Source of the DNA: an uncultured Lachnospiraceae bacterium
GTDB taxonomy: Bacteria > Bacillota > Clostridia > Lachnospirales > Lachnospiraceae
Direction: 5' to 3'
Assembly: GCA_910588895.1 (NCBI GenBank)
Contig: CAJUSS010000001.1
Span: forward strand, 32,586 to 86,345
DNA length: 53,760 nucleotides
The notes beneath the pieces were generated by a model. It searched no databases. It worked only from the letters and a program-made list of their open reading frames with translations, and had not been told where the DNA came from. Shown here piece after piece: positions 17,487 to 26,212 of the stretch (its first letter is position 1; every line of letters starts with the position of its first letter). A program made the position numbers and the translations under genes.

Positions 17487-18944
17487 TCATGCCTGCCTCT
17501 CGTCGCGATCGTCTTCGGCCCTTTCCGGGAAATGCACCTGCCCTGCCAGAAGACATAAAGCAGCCAGGTTCGGAAGGGCCATGAGCCCGTTCAGGATATC
17601 CGACAGGAGCCACACCTTTTTCATCCCCACCAGGCAGCCTGTGACCACAGCCGCCAGATAAAAAAGCCGGTATCGTCCGCCTTTCCTTTGGGCCCCTTCG
17701 ACCTCCCCCGCGCTGTCTGCACCAGCCCTTCTCCTATCCTCCAGATAAGCCATCGCCTGGCTGCCCAGATAGTACCAGGCGATGATCGTGGCAAAGGCAA
17801 ATAGCGCCAGGGAGAGGGCCAGCACATATCCCCCCGCGCTCCCCAGATATCGGGCAAAACACCAGGCCGTCAGCGCTGCGCCCCGCAGCCCGGGATCTGC
17901 TCCTGCTCCTTTCAGCCCGCACAGGATCGCCAGGCCGGTCAGCGTACAGATCACGATGGTGTCAAAGAACACCTCAAACATGGCCCACATCCCCTGCCGC
18001 TTTGGATCTGTCCCCGGCGAATCGCCGTGGAGGACCGCCAGGCTGCCCAGCCCCGCCTCATTTGAGAACACTCCCCTAGCCAGACCATACCGGAGCGCCT
18101 GCCCGGCAAAGGACCCTGCCGCTCCCCCGGCGGCGGACCGCAGCTGGAAGGCCTCCTGGAAGATGTCCTTTATGACCCCTGGCAGCTCCTCCCTGCACAA
18201 GCCGATCACCGCCACCGAAAAGAGGATATAAAGGCCGGCGGAAACAGGGACTAAGCCGGCCGCCGCCTGCCCGATCTTCTGCCTCCCTCCCTGGATGATC
18301 GCGGCGGTCAAAAGTCCCAGCCCCAGGGCGACCGCAGGCTTTGGCACATGAAAGGAGTAAGCCAAGGTTTCCGTCAGGGAATTGGCCTGGACCATAGACC
18401 CCATGCCCAGCGAACAAAAAAGGCAGAGGACCGCATAGAGGAGCGCAAGGTATGGCCTGCCGGCCATCCGCTCAAGGTACACAAAAGGCCCGCAGATATA
18501 CCGGCCATCCTTTTGCCGATAGCGGCTCACGATGCCCAGATAAACCTCCCCGTAGGCCGTCATCATCCCCAGAGCCGCAGACGCCCACATCCAGAACAGC
18601 GCGCCTGGCCCGCCTGCCATGACCGCGGTCGCAACCCCGATGATATTTCCCGTTCCCACTGTGGCGGCCAGGGCCGTGCAGGCCGTCTTGATCTGCTCTC
18701 TTTGGGATGGAAAGGGGATATATCGCCCATCCGCTCGCCTGGTCGGCCCTTTTGCCCTATCCCGCGCCCCCCTGCCTGCAAGCCCTTTCTGCCTTGGGAT
18801 CAGGCTGCCTGCAGTCGCCTCCCACCATACCCAAAACCCCCTGATCTGGAATCCGCGGGAGCGGATCGTATACACGATCCCCACCGCCAAAAACAGCATC
18901 ATCAGCCATGGACCCCACACGATCTTGTGGATCTGCTCCAGCAT
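17487..18944 (-). CDS. Sodium:alanine/glycine symporter (AGCS family)
   Basis: A 485-residue membrane transporter of the AGCS (AgcS/AlsT) family, which imports alanine or glycine with Na+. The family motif is clear in ALAATVGTGNIIGVATA and GGPGALFWMWASA (about 85-120), and FSNEAGLGS near 275 is the second conserved signature. About ten to eleven membrane segments are visible. The ATG at 18944 has AAGGAGAGGGG and gives the normal start (MLEQIHKIVWGPW). A basic cytoplasmic loop at about 50-80 is longer than in most members. Confidence 0.92.
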   Translation of the reverse strand: MLEQIHKIVWGPWLMMLFLAVGIVYTIRSRGFQIRGFWVWWEATAGSLIPRQKGLAGRGARDRAKGPTRRADGRYIPFPSQREQIKTACTALAATVGTGNIIGVATAVMAGGPGALFWMWASAALGMMTAYGEVYLGIVSRYRQKDGRYICGPFVYLERMAGRPYLALLYAVLCLFCSLGMGSMVQANSLTETLAYSFHVPKPAVALGLGLLTAAIIQGGRQKIGQAAAGLVPVSAGLYILFSVAVIGLCREELPGVIKDIFQEAFQLRSAAGGAAGSFAGQALRYGLARGVFSNEAGLGSLAVLHGDSPGTDPKRQGMWAMFEVFFDTIVICTLTGLAILCGLKGAGADPGLRGAALTAWCFARYLGSAGGYVLALSLALFAFATIIAWYYLGSQAMAYLEDRRRAGADSAGEVEGAQRKGGRYRLFYLAAVVTGCLVGMKKVWLLSDILNGLMALPNLAALCLLAGQVHFPERAEDDRDERQA

Positions 18945-19020
18945 CCCCTCTCCTTTTCCACACCTTGCCTGTCTAAACACTTTATGGCGCTGCTGCCCTG
19001 GATATTACAAAAAAGATATC

Positions 19021-19049
19021 TGGGCATCCTGTCGTTTTTATGCTATACT
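19021..19049 (+). promoter_or_regulatory. Extended -10 promoter of the phospholipase C-like gene
   Basis: TGC precedes TATACT (19044-19049), forming an extended -10; -35 TGGGCA (19021-19026) matches four of six with a 17-base spacer. Confidence 0.55.
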
Positions 19050-19094
19050 TACTTTATACTGCAGCTGTGATCTACACGAAAGGAGGCGCTCCTT

Positions 19095-20078
19095 TTGCCT
19101 GGCTTTACCACCCACTACATCCTTGGCATGAAGGCCTTTAACGACCTTCCCTCTACTCCCTTAAGATCCATCATCTCCAAATACCGCTGGCTCTATCAGC
19201 TAGGTCTGCAGGGGCCGGATATCTTCTTTTATAATATCCCGGTGCTCCGCCACCGGGACCACAGGAACGTAGGATCCTATATGCATGAGCACCATGTGAA
19301 CGACTTTTTTTCCTGTTGCTTAAAGCATCTGGCCGCCATCCCTTCCCGGCAGCAACGGGAGCAGGGGATCGCCTACATGGCCGGATTTTTCTGCCACTAT
19401 ATCGGCGACCACATCTGCCATCCTTATGTGTACGGCAGGATCGGCTACGACCCCAAGAACCCTACCGTCCACGCCCACGGCCTCCATGCCCTTTTGGAAA
19501 ATGACCTGGACGCTCTCCTTCTGCTCCATTACAAAAAGAAAAAGCCGTCCCAGTTCAACCAGGCGGCTACGATCTGCTTAAATGGTCTGGAGACCCAGTT
19601 CATCTCCCGTTTTCTCGCTGACCGTATCAACGAGACCTACTATCCTATCACACCAAAGAACAATTACCAGGTATCCCCGCCCATGGTCCACCGGTCCATC
19701 CTGGCGCTGCGCTTTGGCTGCCGCACCCTGGCCGATCCCCAGGGAAAAAAGAAGGATACGATCGCCTTTCTAGAATCCCTTTTCTTAAAAGATCCGATCG
19801 CATCCCAAAAACTGGTGACCGACGAGGTGGCCGACCCCAGGACCAGCCTGAACCTGGCCCACCACCCCTGGACCAATCCCTGGGACTCCTCCTTGGTCAG
19901 CACCGCTTCCTTCCCTCAGCTCTTCATGCAATGCCTTGGAAAATGCAGCACCGTCTACTACTACTACAACGCCCTCCTGGCCAAAGACGGTGTCCTGGAA
20001 GAGCTGCTCCCCCTGCTCCTGGAAGAGCTGGGGAACCACTCCTATCACAGCGGGCTGCCGGTAGTGGATCTGTTCTGA
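19095..20078 (+). CDS. Zinc-dependent phospholipase C family protein
   Basis: A 327-residue protein resembling the zinc-dependent phospholipase C/S1-P1 nuclease fold. The N-terminus FTTHYILG, then GLQGPDIFFY (37-46), AGFFCHYIGDHICHPYV (about 96-112) and an HAHGLHALLENDLD stretch give the His/Asp-rich metal ligands expected of the family. There is no signal peptide, unlike secreted toxins, so it is probably an intracellular member of unknown substrate, a type common in Clostridia. The start is TTG at 19095, preceded by AAAGGAGG with an eight-base gap; no ATG lies nearby. It is monocistronic and divergent from the symporter. Confidence 0.75.
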   Translation: MPGFTTHYILGMKAFNDLPSTPLRSIISKYRWLYQLGLQGPDIFFYNIPVLRHRDHRNVGSYMHEHHVNDFFSCCLKHLAAIPSRQQREQGIAYMAGFFCHYIGDHICHPYVYGRIGYDPKNPTVHAHGLHALLENDLDALLLLHYKKKKPSQFNQAATICLNGLETQFISRFLADRINETYYPITPKNNYQVSPPMVHRSILALRFGCRTLADPQGKKKDTIAFLESLFLKDPIASQKLVTDEVADPRTSLNLAHHPWTNPWDSSLVSTASFPQLFMQCLGKCSTVYYYYNALLAKDGVLEELLPLLLEELGNHSYHSGLPVVDLF

Positions 20079-20129
20079 CGCAGCTTTCTCCTTTTGCTGC
20101 GAGAGGACCGGCACGGCAGAACATCCATC

Positions 20130-20162
20130 AAAAAAAGGGCTGTCCTTCTGTGACAGCCCTTT
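20130..20162. terminator. Bidirectional terminator between convergent genes
   Basis: Perfect stem GGGCTGTC/GACAGCCC with a seven-base loop. On the minus strand it is followed by seven T, making a strong terminator for the MBL gene. On the plus strand only three T follow. Confidence 0.88.
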
Positions 20163-20175
20163 CGCTATACGCCTT

Positions 20176-21291
20176 CTACTGGATCACCTGATCCCCATCC
20201 TTTATGCACAGGTGATACGGCACCCCTAACTGGGCCATCCACCGCCTGGTCTCCAATGTCTTCCAATCCCCTGTATCCAGACCGCTTCCGCTGTCATTGT
20301 TCCACAGCCATTCCGGTGCGCACCACAAGCAGATCTCCGGCTGGAGCACCTTATAGACCTCCAGTCCCACACCATCCTGTCCGTGATGGGCCATCTGAAC
20401 GATATCGCATTTTAAGCTCTCCGCAGAGTTATCCGCGATCAGCTGCTTTCCGCCTTCCGCGCTCATATCCCCCAAAAACAGCGCCTTCTTCCCATGGATA
20501 TCCAGCATATAGGCTACTGAGCTGTTATTGATCGCGTGGCGGGCGTGGAGATAGGGCTCGTTCATCACCGTGATCTTTACATTGTCCACCATGATCTCCT
20601 GCCCTTTTTGGATATCGCCGTGGAGCTTTTCCTGGGGCAGAGCGGAAAAAGCCGCCATCACCTGCTCCACCATACCTGCTCTGGAGGGCTCATACTCCTG
20701 ATACCAGCTTAAGTCTGTAAACGAATAGTAGATCCCGTCCACTGTGACCTGGCACTCCGGATGCCGCAGGATATAGTCCAGCGCGCCTACATGGTCCGAA
20801 TGAGGATGGGTGACCAGCCAGGCATCCACATGACCGCCTTTCGATGCCAGGACCTCGATCAGATGGGCAGCGTCCCCTTCTGTCCCTCCATCGACCATGA
20901 TCAGCTTTCCCTGGTCCGTCTCCACCAGTACGGACAGCATCTGGCTGTTCGTGCTGTTTGCCAAAAGGTTCAGCTTAGAACCGCCCAGATACCCCACGAT
21001 CGGTCCGGAGACGGTCATCACCGGCGCATAGCTCTCCGCGCCCGGGCCGACCGCTCCGTCATCGCTGTTCTTAGATGTCCGGATCACCTTCGTGCCTGTC
21101 GCAGAGGTATCCGGCGCAAGATCTATCCCTTGCCTTTTGACCGTCAACGGCTCTGTCACCAGCCCCTCTGTCACTTCTCCTCGGTGCCATCCCGTCACCG
21201 CATCCCGCACAGCCTCATAGCTTCCTGGCAGCAGCATGGCACAGCACGCCAGCGCGCAGAGCTTTGCCGTTGATCGGACCCATCTCTTCAT
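20176..21291 (-). CDS. Exported metallo-beta-lactamase-fold hydrolase (ComEC C-domain-like)
   Basis: A 371-residue protein with an N-terminal hydrophobic segment (about 8-26) that should export or anchor it. The MBL domain covers about 95-371, with the metal motif THPHSDHVG (His162, His164, Asp166, His167) and later FLGDMSAEG and MAHHGQDG ligands. It resembles the stand-alone hydrolase domain of the DNA-uptake protein ComEC; the substrate is unknown. The ATG at 21291 is preferred over the GTG at 21300, because the AGGAGAGG is too close to the GTG. It lies 56 bases after a lipoprotein gene with which it probably forms an operon. Confidence 0.8.
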   Translation of the reverse strand: MKRWVRSTAKLCALACCAMLLPGSYEAVRDAVTGWHRGEVTEGLVTEPLTVKRQGIDLAPDTSATGTKVIRTSKNSDDGAVGPGAESYAPVMTVSGPIVGYLGGSKLNLLANSTNSQMLSVLVETDQGKLIMVDGGTEGDAAHLIEVLASKGGHVDAWLVTHPHSDHVGALDYILRHPECQVTVDGIYYSFTDLSWYQEYEPSRAGMVEQVMAAFSALPQEKLHGDIQKGQEIMVDNVKITVMNEPYLHARHAINNSSVAYMLDIHGKKALFLGDMSAEGGKQLIADNSAESLKCDIVQMAHHGQDGVGLEVYKVLQPEICLWCAPEWLWNNDSGSGLDTGDWKTLETRRWMAQLGVPYHLCIKDGDQVIQ

Positions 21292-21347
21292 CTTGATCAC
21301 CTCTCCTGTTCTTTGATATCTTGATCTTTACCATCCCCGCAGAACGA

Positions 21348-21863
21348 TCACTCTGTCGGGACGATCGGCGTATCCTCCCCGGCCGGGACCGTCATGTCCA
21401 CCAGCCAGGTACTCTCGTCCGCCTCCGTCTCCTCTGGGATCACGCATACCCGGAACCCATAGTCCGCGAAAAGCCCGCCGTAGCTGTCTGCAGTAGACAT
21501 CGCCAGAGAGTTGTCCTGGGTCACTGCGGAATCATTGATATACCGGATCAGATCCGCCGCATACTCCACCGCTTTTTCCTTCTCCACCGTATTATCTACG
21601 AACAGCTTAGCCTCGATCGTCTTCTCTTCATCTCTGTGTGCATAGTTGAAATATAAAAGCCCCGGATATTCTATATCCTCATAATAGCTGCTGACATCAT
21701 CACTGATCTGATCCCAGTCCAGGATCACATCTGTGACGATCGTAAAGTCCGGCTGAGGCCGCCCCGTCTCCTCCGGATGCAGGATATTGCTCTTGGTGCA
21801 TCCTGCTGATAAGATCATGACACAGCTTAATGCTGCTGCAAAAAGCCTTTTTTTCATAAGCAT
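21348..21863 (-). CDS. Small lipoprotein of unknown function
   Basis: A 171-residue predicted lipoprotein: MLMKKRLFAAAL, hydrophobic core, then lipobox LSAGC. The mature part is acidic, with no recognised domain; it contains YYEDIEYPGLLYF and ends in an acidic tail. The ATG at 21863 has GAGAGGAAGAA; a second ATG two codons later is also possible. A frame open 24 codons upstream lacks a ribosome site. It is upstream of the MBL-fold gene. A perfect TATAAT (21921-21926, minus strand) is present in the leader but with no good -35. Confidence 0.7.
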   Translation of the reverse strand: MLMKKRLFAAALSCVMILSAGCTKSNILHPEETGRPQPDFTIVTDVILDWDQISDDVSSYYEDIEYPGLLYFNYAHRDEEKTIEAKLFVDNTVEKEKAVEYAADLIRYINDSAVTQDNSLAMSTADSYGGLFADYGFRVCVIPEETEADESTWLVDMTVPAGEDTPIVPTE

Positions 21864-21990
21864 TTCTTCCTCTCTCGTTTCTACGGCATCGTTCCACCGC
21901 CCATGAAAATTTACAGTGGTATTATATCCGAACAAATTTGGTTTGGATAGGGCTTTTGAAAAATCGTCAGAAAATCTTCACAAATTTTTC

Positions 21991-22019
21991 TTGCTTTTTT
22001 TCCCATAAGATAGTATCAT
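21991..22019 (+). promoter_or_regulatory. Promoter of the BCCT transporter gene
   Basis: -35 TTGCTT (21991-21996) and -10 TATCAT (22014-22019) with a 17-base spacer, in an AT-rich stretch about 95 bases before the start codon. Confidence 0.6.
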
Positions 22020-22114
22020 GTTCAATATATTAATTTTAATCATTTTTTTGAACACCAAGACCCGTCAGACCGATCCATCCGGGTCTATGACAAAAAACGA
22101 TCAGGAGGTTTTTT

Positions 22115-23665
22115 ATGAAGACTTTATCAAAACGATTGGACTGGGCTACCACCCTGACCCCTCTGGCGGCGATCATCCTGCTATGCCTGCTCTTTCTGGC
22201 CTATCCGGACAGCTCTGCGGCAGTCCTGAGCTCTATCCGCTTTTTTCTGGGGGACCGGCTGGGCACCTTCTATCTGACGATCGGCCTGGGCGTCTTTCTC
22301 TGCTCCCTTTACATGGCCTTCTCCCCCTATGGGCAGATCCGTCTGGGGGATCTAAAAGAGCCGGAATACACCCCTTTCCAGTGGGGATCTATGATGTTCA
22401 CCGCCGGACTTGCAGCGGATATCCTCTTTTATTCCCTTTGTGAGTGGATGCTGTATGCCGGCGAAGACCATATCGCAGAGATGGGATCCGTCCAGGACTG
22501 GGCCTCCACCTATCCCATTTTCCACTGGGGACCGATCCCCTGGGGCTTTTATGTGGTCCTGGCTGTGGCCTTCGGCTTCATGCTCCATGTGCGCAAGCGG
22601 ACAAAGCAAAAATATTCCGAGGCCTGCCTCCCCATCCTGGAAAAGCTCACAAAGGGCCGGCCTGGCCGCAGTACCATCCTATGCACGGCGATCGACTTAT
22701 TTGCCGTATTTGCGCTTCTGGCGGGGACTGCCACTACATTTTCCCTGGCCACGCCCCTGCTCTCCCAGGCCGTCAGCCAGGTCTTTACGATCCCGCAGTC
22801 CCACTTCCTGACGATCGCTATCCTTCTGATCATCGGCGTCACCTATACCGTCACTGTCTATTTCGGCATGAAGGGCGTCGCAAAGCTGGCCGCTTCCTGT
22901 ACCTACCTCTTTTTCGCCCTGCTGCTCTATGTGCTGCTCGCAGGCGGGCAGCCCCGCTACATCATCGAGACCGGGCTCACCTCCTTGGGGAACCTGGCTC
23001 AGAACTTCATCCGCCTCTCCACCTGGACCGATGCCCTGCGCACCTCCTCCTTCCCCCAGAACTGGACGATCTTCTACTGGGCCTACTGGATGGTATGGTG
23101 TGTGGCAACACCCTTTTTCATCGGCTCCATCAGCCGGGGACGGACGATCCGGCAAACGGTCCTGGGCGGCTACTTCTGGGGCCTGTCCGGCACCTTCACC
23201 TCCTTCATCATCCTGGGAGACTACGGCCTGGGACTGCAGATGAAGGGAAAGCTGGACATACTGGCTCAGTACGCTGTGACCGGCGACCTCTATCAGTCCA
23301 TCCTGACGATCTTTAATACCCTGCCCTTTGCCAGAGCCGGACTGATCCTGCTGGCGCTCACCATGATCGCCTTTTATGCCACCTCTTTTGACGCCCTGAC
23401 CATGGTGGCCTCCACCTATTCCTACAAGGAGCTGACGGACGGCGAGGAGCCGGATAAGAAGGTCAAGCTGTTCTGGGCCATCCTGCTGATCCTCTTTCCG
23501 ATCGCCCTGCTCTTTAACGACAGCTCCATGGCCAACCTGCAGTCCGTATCCATCATCGCCGCCTTCCCGATCGGCTTTATCATCCTGCTGATCATCCTGA
23601 GCTTTTTCAAGGATGCGAAAGCGTATCTGAATGAAGGGCACCAAGAGACTGCGACTGAAAAATGA
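22115..23665 (+). CDS. BCCT family transporter (betaine/carnitine/choline type)
   Basis: A 516-residue membrane transporter with about twelve helices. The BCCT signature is clear near residues 318-345: WTIFYWAYWMVW followed by GSISRGRTIRQ. Substrates of the family are quaternary amines such as glycine betaine, carnitine and choline. The short N- and C-terminal tails lack the osmosensing extensions of BetP. The third-helix region, glycine-rich in betaine/Na+ symporters, here reads FTAGLAADILFYSLCEW with a buried Asp, so coupling may differ. The start ATG has AGGAGG. It is monocistronic between a promoter and a terminator. Confidence 0.9.
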   Translation: MKTLSKRLDWATTLTPLAAIILLCLLFLAYPDSSAAVLSSIRFFLGDRLGTFYLTIGLGVFLCSLYMAFSPYGQIRLGDLKEPEYTPFQWGSMMFTAGLAADILFYSLCEWMLYAGEDHIAEMGSVQDWASTYPIFHWGPIPWGFYVVLAVAFGFMLHVRKRTKQKYSEACLPILEKLTKGRPGRSTILCTAIDLFAVFALLAGTATTFSLATPLLSQAVSQVFTIPQSHFLTIAILLIIGVTYTVTVYFGMKGVAKLAASCTYLFFALLLYVLLAGGQPRYIIETGLTSLGNLAQNFIRLSTWTDALRTSSFPQNWTIFYWAYWMVWCVATPFFIGSISRGRTIRQTVLGGYFWGLSGTFTSFIILGDYGLGLQMKGKLDILAQYAVTGDLYQSILTIFNTLPFARAGLILLALTMIAFYATSFDALTMVASTYSYKELTDGEEPDKKVKLFWAILLILFPIALLFNDSSMANLQSVSIIAAFPIGFIILLIILSFFKDAKAYLNEGHQETATEK

Positions 23666-23675
23666 GCATTAAAAA

Positions 23676-23704
23676 GCGGCTGCCTTTATGGCAACCGTTT
23701 TTTT
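23676..23704 (+). terminator. Rho-independent terminator of the BCCT gene
   Basis: Stem CGGCTGCC/GGCAACCG (one mismatch) with a short loop, followed by seven T on the plus strand. Confidence 0.85.
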
Positions 23705-23750
23705 ACATCATAGGCCGCTGCACACGATGTGCTCCTGGCCGTTTTTCGGA

Positions 23751-23999
23751 TCATACTTCCAATGCCTTCTGTAACCTGTCTCCAGCTGCTGCTTCACCTG
23801 CCCCGTTCAAATAAAACACAAGCCGTTCACCCCGAGGGTTCCAATCACGCATCATCTGATCATAGTCCTTTGCATTGATCTGTACGTCGGTCTGCCGGAT
23901 ATAGACATCGCAAGGACACTGCTGCGCGACCAGAACAATGTAGGAGATCGGCAGTGGTCGGGCAGAGCGTGTGGTAATGCTGATCTGTTTTGCTAGCAT
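23751..23999 (-). CDS. HPr-like protein lacking the phosphorylatable histidine
   Basis: An 82-residue protein with the size and pattern of the PTS phosphocarrier HPr (85-88 residues). Aligned by eye, the active-site HARP becomes SARP (Ser12), and the regulatory-serine region NxKS becomes NAKD (Asp44), where HPr kinase would act. The sequence DVYIRQTDVQINAKD and the C-terminal half-helix GDRLQKALEV also fit. It should keep the HPr fold but cannot take a phosphate from Enzyme I on His15, so a binding or regulatory role is likelier than sugar transport. The ATG at 23999 follows GGGGGTG. It stands alone with its own promoter. Identity as an HPr relative is by pattern only. Confidence 0.65.
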   Translation of the reverse strand: MLAKQISITTRSARPLPISYIVLVAQQCPCDVYIRQTDVQINAKDYDQMMRDWNPRGERLVFYLNGAGEAAAGDRLQKALEV

Positions 24000-24072
24000 A
24001 TGATCACCCCCATTGATATTGAAAGATAAAACCACACACACGCCTTTAAGTGCTTGACCGTTTTTGATATAG

Positions 24073-24100
24073 ATATTATCAGTATACTCTCTTTTGTCAA
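24073..24100 (-). promoter_or_regulatory. Promoter of the HPr-like gene
   Basis: Minus-strand TTGACA (24095-24100) and TAATAT (24073-24078) with a 16-base spacer, in AT-rich DNA about 75 bases before the start codon. Confidence 0.55.
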
Positions 24101-24187
24101 AAAAAACAATATGATTTTACACATTTCTTATATGATCTTTATAGATCTGTTTTTCCGCATCCGCCATATCCTGTCAGATCGACCAAA

Positions 24188-24214
24188 GAAAAAAACAGCA
24201 GATCTGTCATCTGC
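24188..24214 (-). terminator. Terminator at the end of the polysaccharide operon
   Basis: Minus-strand stem GCAGAT/ATCTGC with a five-base loop followed by TGTTTTTTT, directly after the last gene of the locus. Confidence 0.75.
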
Positions 24215-24226
24215 CGTAAAATGTGT

Positions 24227-25168
24227 TTATGTTTCTTTTTTTTCTCCCTGTTCTAGGTTTTTTGTGCCCGCTACCAGATACACCGGACGGTCCTTAAGCT
24301 CCGTGAACAAGATCGCGATATACTCCCCGATGATCCCCACCACCATAAAGAGCATGGCGAACATAAAGCACAGCAGCACCACGATCGTCGCATAGCCACT
24401 AGGCGCGCCATCCCTCGTGAACAGCGTATAGACCATGACCCCAAGGCCTAAAAAGGCGGAAAACATCCCTACATAGATCCCCAGCTTAAGGGGTACGTTG
24501 GAAAAGCATAGGATCGTGTTAACGGAAAAGATGAACAGCTTCTTTAAGCTGTATTTGCTCTTTCCTGCCACCCGGGGCCTGGCCGCATAGGGTAAGGTGG
24601 TCTTCTTGAAGCCCACATTCTGTACATAGCCTCTTAAGAAACGTACCTTCTCCCGGTAACTGGTCCGCATCACCTGGACCACCCTACGGTCCAGCGCAAA
24701 AAAATCCGAGGCATTAGGCTCGAAATGGACATCGGAGATCCTATTGATCAGACGATAGAACGCCAGAGAGGTGATGTTCTTCACCAGACCGGCATCCTCA
24801 TTTTTCGTCCGTACCATGTTGATGACCTGATAGCCCTGCTCCAGAAGGTCCACGATATCCGGGATACACTCTGGAGGGTGCTGCAGATCCGCGTCCATGC
24901 AGATGACCCCGTCTCCTCGGCAGTGATCCAGGCCGGCGATCATAGCCGCCTCATGGCCAAAATTGCGGGAGAGGGAGATCACCTTTACCTGCTCATCCGA
25001 CCGGGCCAGGCGCTCTAAGATATGTGCGCTCCCGTCTTGGCTCCCGTCGTCCACAAAAAGCAGCTCGTACTCCCAGGCCAGCGTGCTTAAGATCCGACTG
25101 GTCGCCTGATAGAAGGATGCGAGAGCCTGCTCTTCATTGTATACCGATACCACTATAGAAAGCAACAT
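24227..25168 (-). CDS. GtrB-like polyprenyl-phosphate glycosyltransferase (GT2)
   Basis: A 313-residue membrane GT2 enzyme of the DPM1/GtrB type, which moves a sugar from a nucleotide donor onto undecaprenyl phosphate at the inner face of the membrane. GT-A motifs are SIVVSVYNEE at the start, FVDDGSQDGS, and MDADLQHPPE (the DxD). KSKYSLKKLFIF leads into two C-terminal membrane helices (about 230-252 and 265-290), the usual GtrB layout. The product would feed a GT-C enzyme, and the DUF2142 and other large membrane proteins of the locus are candidates. It is the last gene of the long minus-strand cluster; AAAGGA is its ribosome site. Confidence 0.88.
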   Translation of the reverse strand: MLLSIVVSVYNEEQALASFYQATSRILSTLAWEYELLFVDDGSQDGSAHILERLARSDEQVKVISLSRNFGHEAAMIAGLDHCRGDGVICMDADLQHPPECIPDIVDLLEQGYQVINMVRTKNEDAGLVKNITSLAFYRLINRISDVHFEPNASDFFALDRRVVQVMRTSYREKVRFLRGYVQNVGFKKTTLPYAARPRVAGKSKYSLKKLFIFSVNTILCFSNVPLKLGIYVGMFSAFLGLGVMVYTLFTRDGAPSGYATIVVLLCFMFAMLFMVVGIIGEYIAILFTELKDRPVYLVAGTKNLEQGEKKET

Positions 25169-25264
25169 GCGATCGGGTCCTTTCCTTGCTTTTACACATC
25201 ACTGGTTACTGTTCACACCCACGCCAGGGGGCTTATCGCAGAGATAGGTCGTGGATAGGGACCA

Positions 25265-26116
25265 TCACGGATCACTATCCGCCGGGATATCCACCCAGAT
25301 CTCTGTCGTGGCATGGGTCGGCTTCCGCTTATCAATGGGCGGCAGCTTCATATAATCGCCGTATACCCAGTTCAAAACCTCATTCCAGCCTTTCGGGCAC
25401 ATAAAGTGCTGGCCCTCAAAGGGTAACTCCACGGTCTCCGTGCTCCATCCCCTCTCCAAAGTGACATAGAGATAATCCGGCTGGTAATTGCTGTAATACA
25501 GATACTTTGTCTTTTTCTTCCGGTCTTTTTTGGCAAGGACATCCTGCAGCTTGATGAGCCATCTTAATGGGATCAGCTTTCCCGTGCCTGCCATGAGGAT
25601 CACCATGGACCGCAGGAGCGGGCTGTATTTCCCAAGGTCCAGGCGGTAGCGGTGCCCCATAGCCAGCCCATAGATCCCGGCCTGGAGGCCTTTTGCGACC
25701 GCCGCGCCCAGCTTGTTGTCCGGCAGGGCGTCCAAAACGAAGAGATCCACGCTCAGCCGGTCCAGCTTCCCGTCATAAAAGGCCGTTTCCTCGCTCTCAT
25801 CATGGATCCTGCTGTTCTTATAGATGATCTTCGGGGTAAAATCATAAAATCCTTTTCCCCCGTGGAGCTGTCCCGGCATGACCAGCTCCATCGTCTCCGG
25901 CAGCTCTCTGGGCGCTACCTTTAAGAACCCGTCAAAGCTGGCCCTGGTCATGGCCACATCGGCATCGTCATCCCAGGGGATAAAGCCCTGGTGGCGCACC
26001 GCCCCGATCAGTGTACCGGAATCCAGCAGATATCTAAGCTTATATTTCCTGCAGATACGATCGATCTCCTTTAAGATCGCCAGCTCCGCCTGGTGGACTT
26101 TTGTCAGGTCATGCAT
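25265..26116 (-). CDS. LicD family phosphotransferase
   Basis: A 283-residue LicD protein. The family transfers phosphocholine or related phospho-groups (and in eukaryotic fukutin relatives, ribitol phosphate) to glycans. The core motif GTLIGAVRHQGFIPWDDDADV (around residues 34-54) carries the metal-binding aspartates. The C-terminal GDYMKLPP is also typical. No licA/licC choline genes are seen nearby, so the transferred group is unknown; phosphorylated decoration of the exported glycan is likely. It is followed by the GtrB-like gene after 96 bases. Confidence 0.88.
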   Translation of the reverse strand: MHDLTKVHQAELAILKEIDRICRKYKLRYLLDSGTLIGAVRHQGFIPWDDDADVAMTRASFDGFLKVAPRELPETMELVMPGQLHGGKGFYDFTPKIIYKNSRIHDESEETAFYDGKLDRLSVDLFVLDALPDNKLGAAVAKGLQAGIYGLAMGHRYRLDLGKYSPLLRSMVILMAGTGKLIPLRWLIKLQDVLAKKDRKKKTKYLYYSNYQPDYLYVTLERGWSTETVELPFEGQHFMCPKGWNEVLNWVYGDYMKLPPIDKRKPTHATTEIWVDIPADSDP

Positions 26117-26212
26117 ATCCTACGCTCCTCTATCCTCTTCTCGCCTGCCGCTCTGACCCTCTCGAGCCGGGATGCGTTCTTTGCATCGGCGGTGTCTGAG
26201 CGCTGCATGGGG

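Noticed and set aside
22018..22443. Plus-strand open frame overlapping the start of the BCCT gene
   Set aside because: The BCCT frame has AGGAGG and a clear family sequence; the other is a shadow.
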